A stretch of DNA of 47,902 bases from Candidatus Kapaibacterium sp. (GCA_026390695.1 JAPLFL010000017.1:1-47902), one strand, 5' to 3'. Shown: positions 25,645-35,210, numbered from the stretch's first letter. Notes: generated from the sequence alone by a model not told the origin. A program made the numbers and translations.

Positions 25645-25800
25645 AACGATAATAAGACTAACGCCTATATATTGTTAAAATTTTTCTTATCTCAAGTCAT
25701 TTTATTTCATTTTAAAATTGCACAAAACCACAACTTGCAAATTACGGAAAAGTTTTGAAATAATTACAAGCGATATTTAAATATTCTCTCAAATTATTTT

Positions 25801-26139
25801 GAGTCCGAGCTTGAGAAGTTCTGTGGAACAGAGCAATATTATAAATACATGAATATCATGTTTACCGATGGCATAAAATACTTGGCAGACACTTGTTCCT
25901 GCTACTGGCTTATCTCTGTTGTGGCAAGCTGGCAGGCAGATAGCAGGGTTAAGCAAGAAGAATTTCAGGTCTTCAATCTCCAAGTCCATGAAGATAAAAC
26001 TGCAATTATTACCATTGAAGATGGGAATGGTTCAGTGGTTGCTGTTCAGACTTTGGATACACAGACTTTTGCCTTGATGAAATAGTCCTGTGGTATTCGG
26101 GGTGTGGACAAGATACTGTATTTACCATCCGAACATTAA
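25801..26139 (+). pseudogene. Broken DUF6876-family gene
   Basis: Translates as ESELEKFCGTEQYYKYMNIM, then FTDGIKYLADTCSCYWLISV, VASWQ, and EFQVFNLQVHEDKTAIITIE, the conserved course of DUF6876 proteins. After QTLDTQTF the frame is lost; the expected CLDEIVLWYSG continues in a second frame and GVDKILYLPSEH, the usual end, in a third, stopping at 26139. Two frameshifts therefore separate it from a working gene, and no proper start codon remains. DUF6876 genes are common on Bacteroidota mobile elements; function unknown. Confidence 0.75.
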
Positions 26140-26153
26140 CTAAAGGAACATCA

Positions 26154-26294
26154 ATGAAATGGAAGTTTATATCTCCTGAACTTGTGAATAAAGATATTTT
26201 CGGGTTCAATGATAAAGTTATTGCCTGCAAAGTTGCCAAATGGCATTGCAAGTCAGATGTCCGGTTAAGTTTTCGTTTTTCGGCTTCCTTTTAA
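26154..26294 (+). CDS. Possible small protein (46 aa)
   Basis: ATG 26154 is preceded by AAAGGAACATCA. The sequence MKWKFISPELVNKDIFGFND continues KVIACKVAKWHCKSDVRLSF. It begins 14 bp after the end of the DUF6876 remnant and might be its former partner or a fragment of a larger gene. Nothing recognisable; short length makes it uncertain. Confidence 0.25.
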   Translation: MKWKFISPELVNKDIFGFNDKVIACKVAKWHCKSDVRLSFRFSASF

Positions 26295-26746
26295 CTGCAT
26301 CACCAAAAACACATCAACAAGCGAAACCGAAGTTTTTTATGGCATTGGTATTCTGAAGTTAGACCAGTTCTAATTTTCAAGTAAAAAACTCAATGACATT
26401 TACTATGACTTAATGAATAAAAACTTAATGGTGAACGTTTGGTGAAGTTTAAAAGTAAGTTCCGAAACGAATGTAAATATCATATAGACTCAAGAACGGA
26501 CTCCCGTACTGAACCTTTTCTAAAATTAATAATACAGAAACTAAACATGATATGATGAATTATTTAACTAAACGGATAATCTAACTTTTGAAAGTTAAGT
26601 TGAAATCGAACGTATGTTTCTCAAAATTCTAATTACAAAACTGGTTGACTTATCTAATTAAAAAAGTAAGAAAAAAATACTGATTTGACGTTTCATTAAC
26701 AAAAAATAAAAACTGATTATTCACATACAATATTGAAAGTAAAAAA
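26295..26746. other. Gene-free stretch
   Basis: 450 AT-rich bases upstream of the serine recombinase. I see no coding frame, terminator or strong repeat. A recombination site for the recombinase could lie here but none is apparent. Confidence 0.35.
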
Positions 26747-27385
26747 ATGAATAAAGTTATTGGCTATAGCAGAATTTCAAGCAGCGTCCAAGATTTATCC
26801 ATACAAAAGCAGCTTCTATTGGAGTATGCACAACGAAACAGAATGATTATTGATGAATTTATAGAAAGCGAGACCTCCAGTAGGCTTTCTCCAAAAGAGC
26901 GGAAAATAGATGAGCTGTTTAGTAAATTAGATGCTGGAAGTATTCTTCTGGTTGCAGAATTGAGCCGCCTCGGTCGCAACATGATGGAGACACTTAACAT
27001 CATTAATGAGCTGACTGAAAAAGGTATAAAAATTATTTTCATCCGGCAACCGGAACTATCTACTAATTCTCCACATGGAAAGTTGCTCATGGCAATATAT
27101 AGTTACTTTGCAGAGTCGGAACGTGAATTTATTTCAATTAGAACAAAAAGTGGACTTGCTACTGCACGTGCAAAAGGTAAGTTACTTGGTCGTCCAAGAG
27201 GTACTAAAAACTCAAATGGTAGTCCATTCGATAATGTGAAACAAGAGATAAAGAAGCATCTGAAACTTGGTGTTCCGGTGAACTCAATTCTGAAAATTAT
27301 CAATAGCCAAATGGAGAAAAAGTTGAGTTACTCTGCCTTGAGGTACTATATTGAACATGATAGTGAACTCTATAATTTACAATAA
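26747..27385 (+). CDS. Serine recombinase, resolvase/invertase (Pin) type
   Basis: 212 residues. N-terminal catalytic domain: VIGYSRISS with the nucleophilic Ser at 11, then IDEFIESETSSR, LLVAELSRLGRNMMETLNII and SPHGKLLMAIYSYFAESERE, all standard for the resolvase/invertase fold. GRPRGTKN at ~150 begins the DNA-binding part, and the C-terminal ~50 residues carry a short helix-turn-helix (VPVNSILKIINSQ). It would cut and rejoin DNA at a short site for inversion or resolution. It is intact and followed by a clean terminator. Confidence 0.9.
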   Translation: MNKVIGYSRISSSVQDLSIQKQLLLEYAQRNRMIIDEFIESETSSRLSPKERKIDELFSKLDAGSILLVAELSRLGRNMMETLNIINELTEKGIKIIFIRQPELSTNSPHGKLLMAIYSYFAESEREFISIRTKSGLATARAKGKLLGRPRGTKNSNGSPFDNVKQEIKKHLKLGVPVNSILKIINSQMEKKLSYSALRYYIEHDSELYNLQ

Positions 27386-27393
27386 AACTGAAA

Positions 27394-27417
27394 GGGGCAG
27401 CTAAAGCCCCTTTTTTT
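27394..27417 (+). terminator. Intrinsic terminator of the recombinase gene
   Basis: GGGGC (27394-27398), loop AGCTAAA, GCCCC (27406-27410), then seven Ts, 9 bp after the recombinase stop. Confidence 0.85.
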
Positions 27418-27853
27418 ATACCTAAAGTACATTAAAGAGTAATAAATAGCTGCTACTCTACATTTTAAAACTTCAACAAAAAAGAACTTGAACATGATAT
27501 GCAAGTTTAGCTGCTACTGCTGCTTCAACTGAATAATTAATATTACTTAAACGAAATTCATTTCGTTAAATATTAGGTCTATTTATCTACTTATCTATGG
27601 ATGGTTCGCTTGGCGTTCGACTGGTGTTCGGAAATTAATTTCTGGTTTAAGTAAACAATTGATTACCATATAAATACATTCGCAGTTGGCGTTCGGTTTG
27701 GGTTCGAGTTGTGTTCGGAATTAAGATTGAATTTTAGGGTAAATTTACATATATCATTGCTGTGGTAGCCACTGTAGATGGGATATTATAAAGTAATTCG
27801 CAACTTTTGGCGAGAAAGGATAAAAATATTAATAAAGAAGGATGTGGGTTATG
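27418..27853. other. Gene-free stretch with GTTCG repeats
   Basis: About 435 bases, no gene. Two blocks carry clustered GTTCG words: about 27603-27640 (GGCGTTCGACTGGTGTTCGG) and about 27683-27720 (GGCGTTCGGTTTGGGTTCGA then TGTGTTCGG). Each block ends TTCGGAA(A)TTAA. They could be protein-binding sites; the serine recombinase next door is the only candidate partner. Confidence 0.4.
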
Positions 27854-29041
27854 TTAATTATCAATGTCTTCAACAATTACACGAAAAGATACAGGATTAA
27901 TGCAAAGTTCTGTTAAATCTCCTTTATGAATATAATAATTAGCTGTACAATAATTCAAATCAAATTCAAAAAGACGGTATAAATAAAATTGGTTATTGTC
28001 TTTCTGACTGCGTTCAAGTTCGTTTCTGGTTATATAAAAAGGAGCATCATAATTAACAGTAGTCGTTTTAACCTCTATGAAAATTTCATTGCCTGCTTCA
28101 TCATAGGATAAAATATCATAACCCAAGCCATCACCTTCATATTTTGATTTATGAATTGGTACTTTTGACATACCGAGAGATTTTAATTTCTCTTGTTCAT
28201 GTTGAAGAACTAAAATTTCACCAAGGTCACCAATTTTTTTATTTGCTTTTTCATTTTCTAAGTAATTTACAAATCTGCCTTTTAGGATAGCTTCATTTAT
28301 TTTTGGTTTTACAAATTTATCTTTTCTTTTTAGCCTATTTAATGCACTAACTTGTTTTACACCAGAATCAAATTTCTCAAAATGCTTTACTGTAGCATAA
28401 ATAATATCTTGTGTTAGAATGTTTAAGGAATTATCATTAAATTCAGTTTCAGTAATTCTTGTTTTATGAAGTTCTTGAAGCTTTTTGTCCAATATTATCT
28501 CCTCTTTAACTATATTGCATAATGTCAAGTATTGAAGAATATTTTCGAAATGCCCTCTAACTGGTTTATATGGATGGTCAATAAATTGGCTGAATTTTTT
28601 AAACATTTCAAATTTATAAAGATAGTACCTTTCAGGGTATCTCAAACAAAGATATACTATTATAGCTCGTATGTCTTGATAATCACTTGTATTCGGGAAA
28701 TTATTACTATTAAGCTCTTTGAATTTCTCTTGAAAAATATTAATTCTTTCATTTAAATCAACTTCTTCATCATATAATCTTATGAAAAGTTCTTTTACAA
28801 AATCAGGATTAATTTCAGTATTTTTTAGAAGCATTTTTTTGGGGAAATAATTTCCTGAATCCAGTAAATTGTACGCTTTGTTAAAAGATTTGTTGAGCAT
28901 ATCATAAAAATTATAAGCGTTAATATCCCAATTATCTTGAAAGCATTTAACAGCCTGCCATTTGTAAATTTCTTCTTTATGAATCAATTTAAAGTGTTGT
29001 TTGTATTTTTCTAATATTGCACGGACTTTTTGAATATTCAT
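27854..29041 (-). CDS. DUF3883 domain protein (probable PD-(D/E)XK nuclease)
   Basis: 395 residues. The first ~270 are helical and unrecognised. The C-terminal ~120 contain the DUF3883 signature: KIGDLGEILVLQHEQEKL, EGDGLGYDILSYDEAGNEIF, IEVKTTTVNYDAPFYITRNE, where GYDI and the E-V-K form a PD-(D/E)XK-like site. DUF3883 usually sits at the C-terminus of restriction or defence proteins. It stands alone between the recombinase and the PIN toxin, with no methylase beside it, so its self/non-self mechanism is not obvious. A stand-alone defence nuclease is plausible. Confidence 0.8.
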   Translation of the reverse strand: MNIQKVRAILEKYKQHFKLIHKEEIYKWQAVKCFQDNWDINAYNFYDMLNKSFNKAYNLLDSGNYFPKKMLLKNTEINPDFVKELFIRLYDEEVDLNERINIFQEKFKELNSNNFPNTSDYQDIRAIIVYLCLRYPERYYLYKFEMFKKFSQFIDHPYKPVRGHFENILQYLTLCNIVKEEIILDKKLQELHKTRITETEFNDNSLNILTQDIIYATVKHFEKFDSGVKQVSALNRLKRKDKFVKPKINEAILKGRFVNYLENEKANKKIGDLGEILVLQHEQEKLKSLGMSKVPIHKSKYEGDGLGYDILSYDEAGNEIFIEVKTTTVNYDAPFYITRNELERSQKDNNQFYLYRLFEFDLNYCTANYYIHKGDLTELCINPVSFRVIVEDIDN

Positions 29042-29230
29042 ATTTGTAAATCTAATGAAGATGATGATTTATCTCACAAATCTAAAATAATGTTGCTCTT
29101 CCGTATTGATTCCTTTTATTTGATTGCAATAACCATAGCAACAAAATATTCGGAATCAAGATTTGAAAAAAGGCTCTAACTTATACACTCTGTGATAGAG
29201 CATTTCTTTTTATCTAATCCTGAATGTAAC

Positions 29231-29407
29231 TCAAGCAACTTTTACATTATTCTTTTCAGTTACCACAGATTCAAAATTCACTAAATTTACCTTATGGTTT
29301 TCTTGAATTTTTAAAAGATATTCATCATACGATTCTCCTGATTTATCAAGATTCTCTTCATTTTGAATCCTGAATCTACGAATCTCATCAATAATTTCAT
29401 CTTTCAT
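29231..29407 (-). CDS. Small antitoxin partner of the PIN toxin
   Basis: 58 residues, starting one base after the toxin stop codon. MKDEIIDEIRRFRIQNEENL continues with ESYDEYLLKIQENHKVNLVN and a short tail. The start MKDxIxxEIRxxR is a pattern I know from short proteins that accompany PIN toxins in bacteria. It is mainly helical and charged. By position (downstream of the toxin, coupled) it should be the antitoxin. GGATTAAC lies before the ATG. Confidence 0.65.
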   Translation of the reverse strand: MKDEIIDEIRRFRIQNEENLDKSGESYDEYLLKIQENHKVNLVNFESVVTEKNNVKVA

Positions 29408-29408
29408 G

Positions 29409-29882
29409 TTAATCCTCCATTAATTCTTGTGGAGTGCACAAGGTTGTTAAAAATAAACCATTTATAATATTGTAATTTTCAATAATTTTTCGGACTCTGC
29501 CGCCAACAATATGAACACAGTTCCATGAAACCAAATAATCTATTGAATGAATTGTTGCAAGAGCTAAATGAGTTGCATCTGCTTTGGCTTTCTCAGGTAT
29601 TTGAAGAATTTCATAATATGTTTTTGCCAAAGATAGGACTTTAGGAGTTATTTCAAGCTCTTGTATTCCGGTAACAATTTCAATTCTTTGTTTAGAAGCA
29701 TTAGCGTCACCTTTTGAAATTTCATCGTAAACCAAAGGCGAAATATAAGCATCAAATTTAGGCAAATATTTATCCCACCATTCAACCGTTACTTGCTGAT
29801 TAGCAGCAGTAATAAGGTCTCTGCTTGGCTTTGATGCATAATAGCCGATTACACTTGTTTCAAGATATACTTTAGGTTTCAT
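29409..29882 (-). CDS. PIN-domain toxin (VapC-like)
   Basis: 157 residues. PIN landmarks: KVYLETSVIGYYAS at the start (in place of the usual MxxLDTN), VYDEISKGD, AKADATHLALATIHSIDYLV with the conserved acidic D, and WNCVHIV. The YLETSVIGYY start is typical of the subgroup with a short downstream partner. By family it is a metal-dependent RNase. It lies first in the operon, with the antitoxin directly after it. It looks complete. Confidence 0.8.
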   Translation of the reverse strand: MKPKVYLETSVIGYYASKPSRDLITAANQQVTVEWWDKYLPKFDAYISPLVYDEISKGDANASKQRIEIVTGIQELEITPKVLSLAKTYYEILQIPEKAKADATHLALATIHSIDYLVSWNCVHIVGGRVRKIIENYNIINGLFLTTLCTPQELMED

Positions 29883-30806
29883 TTATATGCTCCAGTACCG
29901 GGTCTGAAATTCATTTCTTCTATTAATCACTACTTTAAATTTAACAAATTTTTAAAATCATATCAAATACACAAATTTAAAACCTACCAGCATACAAATT
30001 ACTAAATTTATTTTGATTAATTAACAGAATTGTTAAAATTAATTTCAATCAACAAGAACTGACTACCACAGCTGCTTATAAGAGTTGTAATCCAATTAGA
30101 AGATTTTACAGATTTGAAATATTAAATTCAACCTGCAAATCCTTTTCTCCGCTGCCATACAACCTCTCAAACGAATTTGTCAAAATACTGTCAAAACTCA
30201 AAACAAGCTTTCGAATTCTGATGGGTTTCGAACCCCTGTATAATTATATAATCGGTAAATTATTGTGTAATGAAATCTGCTCCAGCTGCCATGTTCCGTT
30301 TTAACATTAGCTTTGAAAATCTCTCATTCTCCGCCACCACTCTGCTTATTTCACCGTTTTGCCAAAACTCTTCAAAAAGATATGTTTCCGCACCCACAGC
30401 CATAATCCACAATTCTTAGCATTCACAGCACATCCTTATTCTGATAGACCAGTTCTGCCATATCACAGAAAACAGCCAAAAAAAAAAGCCAACTTCTGAA
30501 AAGGCTCACCAGAAGTCAGTTTTAAAAAAGTGTCAAAACTTCTGTCAAAACCGTGTTTTCAAGAAGTGAGTTAAGTCGTTGTATATAATGGGTATTAGTC
30601 GAATTTAATGGTACACCCGTAGGGTAGTGAACTTCGTGAATTTAGACAAATCTAAATGAAACTAAATAAAATATCTCTTCTTGTTTTTCAATGACTTATA
30701 TCGTTACTTCAGGAATTGAGATTAAATTATTTTTATTTGAATTAACAATATTTTGACAAAACATTCGTCAAAACTTTTTTGTGAAATTTTTATAGAAAGT
30801 GTCTCA
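29883..30806. other. Gene-free stretch before the integrase
   Basis: About 900 bases with no credible gene. A stem ACTTCTG (30492-30498)/CAGAAGT (30510-30516) lies after an A-run and is followed by TTTT, resembling a terminator, and ACCCGTAGGGT (30614-30624) is a small hairpin. GGGTTTCGAACCC near 30226 resembles a tRNA T-arm, but no cloverleaf surrounds it. An attachment site of the element is expected around here but I cannot delimit it. Confidence 0.4.
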
Positions 30807-32075
30807 ATGCAGTGTTTCTGTATTAATTATTATCTGCAAAAAGTCTCTAAAGAAAAAGACTATTATTTCATCATGATTTCGGTCGCTTGGGATAGAAAGA
30901 GGGTTCGGACAACTCTTGGAGTCCAAATGGAGAAGCGGCTCTGGGACAGCGAAAAGCAGCGTGTAAAAAGTTCTGCGAAGAATCCGCAGAAAATTAATGC
31001 CAAATTAGACGAGCTAAGGTTCAAATTACAACAATTTTATGATGAAATTGAACCTGAAGAGAAATCTCCGAATGTCCGTAGTGTAAAAGCATTCCTTAGC
31101 GCAACACTTGAAGGTCGGGAATATAAGAGGAGAGAACCCATTATTAAACCACAGAAAACATTCATAGACTATTTTAAAGATTTCTATGAAGCAACAACTA
31201 ATGGTGAAAGATTAACTCACGAGGGCAAGCCAATGAGGGAGTCATCATTCAAGAATATAAACTCTGTAATGAACCACCTTAACAATTTCATTGAAGAAAC
31301 AGGTTATGAATTGCACTTTGACACCGTTGATGAGAAGTTCTTTGGACTCTTTAACCGATATTTAGCTGACAGAAAAATAAGGAATGCAGGACAGGCGAAC
31401 ATTATCAAGGTATTGAAGACATTTATGAGGTATTGTTTTGATAAGGGAATTCACAATAATATCAGATTCTCTACCGTTCTTAAAAAATACAAGGACGAAC
31501 CCATGAAAGTAGCTCTGAATGAAGAAGAACTTAAATCTATTGAGAACTTGGAGAATCTTACACCACGATTGAGCAAAATTCGAGATATTTTTCTGGTACA
31601 AATTTATACGGGACTTAGATTTTCTGACTTGGCTAACCTAAAGTCCTCAAACATTAATTATAAAATGTCCGAGATTCAAATTTATACAATCAAGACCGAA
31701 AAACCGATACTGATACCAATTACAAACAAATTGAGGGTGATATTTGAACGGTACGACAGTAAACTGCCGATGATTTCTGGACAGAAATATAATGATGGAA
31801 TTAAAGAAGTTTGTAAGTTAGCTGGTATTGTTGAACAAGTTCAGGTTACAAGTTATATCGGTGAAAGAAGAATTGATGTGGTTAAGCCAAAATATATGTT
31901 AATCAGCTCTCATACTGCTCGTAGGAGTTTTATTACGCTGAGCCTGAAATACGGGGTGCTTGACCAGATGATAATGCAGATTACAGGGCACTCTGACCGT
32001 GCTTCATTTAATAAGTATATCCGAATTTCTCAAAAAGAGGCTATGAATGAGGTTCGTAAGGCTTGGGAAAAGTAA
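30807..32075 (+). CDS. int: Tyrosine recombinase/integrase of the element
   Basis: 422 residues from ATG 30807 (an ATG-containing open frame extends to 30753, but the family usually starts near a strand like the YYFIMISVAWDRKRVRTTLG that follows). The N-terminus has the arm-binding and SAM-like domains of Bacteroidetes integrases (KTFIDYFKDFYEA). Catalytic residues: R271 in TGLRFSDL, H369/R372 in HTARRSF, H395 in GHSDRASF and the nucleophile Y404 in NKYIRI. All are present. It would integrate and excise the element that extends rightward. It is at the element's left edge, the usual place beside an attachment site. Confidence 0.9.
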   Translation: MQCFCINYYLQKVSKEKDYYFIMISVAWDRKRVRTTLGVQMEKRLWDSEKQRVKSSAKNPQKINAKLDELRFKLQQFYDEIEPEEKSPNVRSVKAFLSATLEGREYKRREPIIKPQKTFIDYFKDFYEATTNGERLTHEGKPMRESSFKNINSVMNHLNNFIEETGYELHFDTVDEKFFGLFNRYLADRKIRNAGQANIIKVLKTFMRYCFDKGIHNNIRFSTVLKKYKDEPMKVALNEEELKSIENLENLTPRLSKIRDIFLVQIYTGLRFSDLANLKSSNINYKMSEIQIYTIKTEKPILIPITNKLRVIFERYDSKLPMISGQKYNDGIKEVCKLAGIVEQVQVTSYIGERRIDVVKPKYMLISSHTARRSFITLSLKYGVLDQMIMQITGHSDRASFNKYIRISQKEAMNEVRKAWEK

Positions 32076-32176
32076 TTAAAAGTAGATTAATATAGATTAT
32101 TTCTCTTTAGGATAATCCGCCACTTCGTTCCAGAGCGGACTATGCTATTCTTATGCGTTTAAATATGGAATAATAT

Positions 32177-32194
32177 TTCGCCAAAAGTGGCGAA
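32177..32194. promoter_or_regulatory. Palindrome TTCGCCA-N4-TGGCGAA, copy 2
   Basis: TTCGCCAAAAGTGGCGAA, the same 18 bases as the centre of copy 1 at 9586-9603. It lies in the gap between the integrase and the 734-residue gene, 121 bp before the latter's ATG. Confidence 0.55.
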
Positions 32195-32314
32195 TTTTTA
32201 AATATATTTTAAGCAAAGGAAATGGCTTTAGATGTATAATTATCCAACATTTTCGTAATTTTGTAAGTTCATTTTGTTCAATAATTTCTTATTAAAACTT
32301 TTTACAATTTTATC

Positions 32315-34519
32315 ATGGAGAATTTCGACCAACAGATACTTGAAGCCTTATTGGAACTCTGTGTAGAGCATTTTCAACCGATATTGCAAGAACTGCTGAG
32401 TAAGGAATCTAATGAATTAGATTCCAAAGTTGTTGCACAATTTCTTCTTGACTTTTTAGAATTTTCAAATACCAGACTAATTAAGATTAATCCAGTATTA
32501 GAAGATAATTTAACGTTACTTCAGGACTTATTCATCGGAACTATTTCATCTCAACCTGAACCTAAAAATTTTAAATTTATAAGTATCTTACACGAATCAT
32601 TGACAGATGAAATACTCAGAAGGAATATTCTATACTTGAATAAAATACCTGAGAATGAAGAAGCAAAGAAATTACGAGATGAATATATTGAAACTCATCT
32701 GTTTAGAACATCATTCCAAGCACTCAATCTTCTAACTTATTCATTAATAATTAAATATAAGAACGAAGACGGAACAGTTAATGAAGAAGAATTTGTAAAA
32801 GAGTTTGTAACTTCATCAATAGCAAAACTTAAAGAGATATATTCCTTTGCAGACGAAGAGTTTATCAGAGTAGGTATTGTAAATGCAATAGTTCAATTTG
32901 AAGAACAAATATTATTAGAATTCCCATTACAAATAGCCAAGGCATTACATAAAGCATTTTGGCAGGAAATTAAGACTCCTTTTGAATTAAACTCATTTAT
33001 TTCAATTCATCGAAAACAAATAGACGGTAAATTAATTCAAAGAGAAATTTTAGAAAATATTCTTGAAGCATTCCAGAAAAGGCTATCAGGCTATTTGAAG
33101 AGTAAAAAAGGTAAAGATGAGAAGTTAATAAAAGATTTAATTTCAGCAATAGATGCAGAAGTTAGAAAGATACCTGTATTTGAATATCAAGCTAAATTTG
33201 TAATTTTCAATATCAGCCTTTCTATTATAGAACCAGTATATGAAAAGAAAAATTTAGAGGATATAAGCCAGTACCTAACAGACCTAATCGAAATAGACTT
33301 TCATGATACAATAAACAAGGTTGTGGAACTAATTGATAAATTATTTAAGAGCCGCACTGAAAACTTATTTGATGAATACAGCACTATTGATTTCGAAAAT
33401 GGATACCCGAAAATACTTGTAGATTTTATTCTTGAATTCTATGATAAGAACTTATTTCTGATTGAGTGTGATGAAGAAATTCAACAAGCAATCATCCGAA
33501 GTATTTTTAATTATTACTATTCAAAGTTTTATAAGCAGATACCCATACAAAGAAACAATCAGATAATTATTTGTGTTGCCCAATTACTCAATTGCCATGA
33601 ATCACAAATCCTACCACAGGATACAATCAATGGACTTGAAATAGCTGAATTCATTTCCTCAAAGTTAAAAAAATCAACCGAGAATATTTATCAAGAATAT
33701 TCAGTTTTAAGAAATAGGAATATGATTATTGCTTCAAGACATGACATTCATAACCTACCGGAAATAATTCACGATTTTGAAAATTTCTGGTTGAACTTCA
33801 CTGAAAATCTTTCTAATGAATCTAAAAAAATGAAAGTTGTAATCGATGAAGAACTTAACCTTTGGGGAATAGAAGGAGATATAAGAGAGTTATTTTTTAG
33901 TTACATACGTAACTCATTAAGGAATCAATTATTTGACAATGAAATATATGAGTTAATACAATTTTTTAACCAAATATTGGAAGTAGATATTATGAAATCA
34001 GAAGATATTAACTTAAAAGAGATAAAAGAAAATTTACTCTCAATCAAAGAAAAAGCTATCAAGTATGAAAACCTTGAAAAAGAACTAAAAGAATTTGGGA
34101 TTCATTTTGACAATGAAAGTGAAATGCAGAGAATTCTGAAGAATAAGCAGGATATAATAAATAAAAATTTCTTTAATGACTTCAATTTACTAAAAGCCGA
34201 TTATATCCGCTACCAGATACCATTTCTACCATTCTTATTAAAACACAGAGCCAGTGTAAGACTCAGCCCTTCGGAATATTTATTATTCTCAATAATATTG
34301 AAAGCTAATCTTAATGGGCAGTTATTTAAATGGCAACCCAAAAATCTTATAAAAGAAATTGATATATCAGAGAGAAGTGCCTTTAACCTGATTGACACAC
34401 TTGAAAAGAAGTACCAATTAGTCATTCGTATCGAAGATAATAATGAAGTAAATTATATGGTAAATGCTCCAGTAGTTTTAAATTTGGCAAAAGAGTATTA
34501 CAAGAATAAACTCCGTTAA
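32315..34519 (+). CDS. Large unknown protein with C-terminal winged-helix-like end
   Basis: 734 residues, almost entirely helical and rich in Leu, Ile, Glu and Lys. It has no catalytic motif, signal peptide or membrane segment. A charged coiled-coil-like stretch lies around 560-610 (LKEIKENLLSIKEKAIKYEN, LEKELKEFG). The last ~75 residues (LSPSEYLLFSIILKANLNGQ, KNLIKEIDISERSAFNLIDT, LEKKYQLVIRIED) look like a winged-helix: SERSAFNLIDTLEKK would be the recognition helix and the following strands the wing. It is the first gene after the integrase and has its own terminator. A regulator or replication/partition factor is possible but unproven. Confidence 0.6.
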   Translation: MENFDQQILEALLELCVEHFQPILQELLSKESNELDSKVVAQFLLDFLEFSNTRLIKINPVLEDNLTLLQDLFIGTISSQPEPKNFKFISILHESLTDEILRRNILYLNKIPENEEAKKLRDEYIETHLFRTSFQALNLLTYSLIIKYKNEDGTVNEEEFVKEFVTSSIAKLKEIYSFADEEFIRVGIVNAIVQFEEQILLEFPLQIAKALHKAFWQEIKTPFELNSFISIHRKQIDGKLIQREILENILEAFQKRLSGYLKSKKGKDEKLIKDLISAIDAEVRKIPVFEYQAKFVIFNISLSIIEPVYEKKNLEDISQYLTDLIEIDFHDTINKVVELIDKLFKSRTENLFDEYSTIDFENGYPKILVDFILEFYDKNLFLIECDEEIQQAIIRSIFNYYYSKFYKQIPIQRNNQIIICVAQLLNCHESQILPQDTINGLEIAEFISSKLKKSTENIYQEYSVLRNRNMIIASRHDIHNLPEIIHDFENFWLNFTENLSNESKKMKVVIDEELNLWGIEGDIRELFFSYIRNSLRNQLFDNEIYELIQFFNQILEVDIMKSEDINLKEIKENLLSIKEKAIKYENLEKELKEFGIHFDNESEMQRILKNKQDIINKNFFNDFNLLKADYIRYQIPFLPFLLKHRASVRLSPSEYLLFSIILKANLNGQLFKWQPKNLIKEIDISERSAFNLIDTLEKKYQLVIRIEDNNEVNYMVNAPVVLNLAKEYYKNKLR

Positions 34520-34571
34520 AAAAAATACAAACACCCAAAAAATAATAACCTGTCTCAAAACCCTCTCCAGA

Positions 34572-34598
34572 AGCTATTTTTTAAATAGCTTTTTTTTT
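34572..34598 (+). terminator. Intrinsic terminator after the 734-aa gene
   Basis: AGCTATTT (34572-34579), loop TTT, AAATAGCT (34583-34590), then eight Ts. Confidence 0.8.
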
Positions 34599-34621
34599 AT
34601 TGTACCCAACTCTAAATAAAC

Positions 34622-34848
34622 AACTGCAAAATTTGCAAAAGATAAATTTACATTGCAATATTTGCAGTTAAATTATTGGTATCAAAGAGCTTATGATTTG
34701 ACACGTTCAAAATTTATATGCAATTTTGTAATGCGTTCTTTGAGAAGATAAAAAAAAGTAAAATGAGCTTGATAGGAATTCAATATTGCATGAAATGATG
34801 GACTGCAAAATTTGCAAAAGCAAAAGTTAAATTGCAAAAATTGCAGCT
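34622..34848. repeat. Two inverted pairs of a TGCAA-rich 16-17-bp site
   Basis: Pair 1: AACTGCAAAATTTGCAA (34622-34638) against TTGCAATATTTGCAGTT (34653-34669). Pair 2: ACTGCAAAATTTGCAA (34802-34817) against TTGCAAAAATTGCAGCT (34832-34848). The pairs are 180 bp apart and have the same 14-bp spacing inside. They occupy the gap ahead of the excisionase-like gene at 34944. The arrangement suggests cooperative binding by an HTH protein, or an origin or attachment region. Confidence 0.75.
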
Positions 34849-34943
34849 AAATAATTGAAAATAATGAGCTTACATAATAATAAATCTTTTTTGCCTTCGT
34901 AATTTTGTAAAGTTGTTTGATTGAATTTAGAACTGGAGATATT

Positions 34944-35210
34944 TTGGAAAAATTAATACAGATAACAGACCAAGAAACTTTCATTTGCCAAATGAGGCAG
35001 ATGATAAGGGAAGAGCTGTATTCAATAATCAACATGAAATCACAAGCTCAGGCAGAAGATAAAATTCTTACCAGAGATGAGGTGTTGGAACTTTATCATC
35101 TCAGTCCAGTCAGTTTGTGGAAAAGAATGTGTGAAGGAAGTATCCCTCATTTCAGAATCGGAAGAAGAGTTTATTTCAAGAAAAGTGAACTCGATGCTAT
35201 TAACAATTAA
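34944..35210 (+). CDS. Excisionase/MerR-like helix-turn-helix protein
   Basis: 88 residues from TTG 34944, chosen because GGAG (34935-34938) lies just before it. The N-terminal half is a short helical region (MRQMIREELYSIINM); the C-terminal half is a winged helix-turn-helix of the excisionase family: LTRDEVLELYHLSPVSLWKR, then IPHFRIGRRVYFKKSELDAI. By family it binds DNA near attachment sites, acts as a recombination directionality factor, or regulates element genes. The paired TGCAA sites lie immediately upstream and are natural candidates for its targets (inference). Confidence 0.8.
   Translation: MEKLIQITDQETFICQMRQMIREELYSIINMKSQAQAEDKILTRDEVLELYHLSPVSLWKRMCEGSIPHFRIGRRVYFKKSELDAINN

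Noticed and set aside
30220-30245. tRNA gene or tRNA-derived attachment site suggested by GGGTTTCGAACCC.
   Set aside because: The T-arm-like stretch has the wrong loop length for a standard tRNA, and I find no anticodon or acceptor stem around it.
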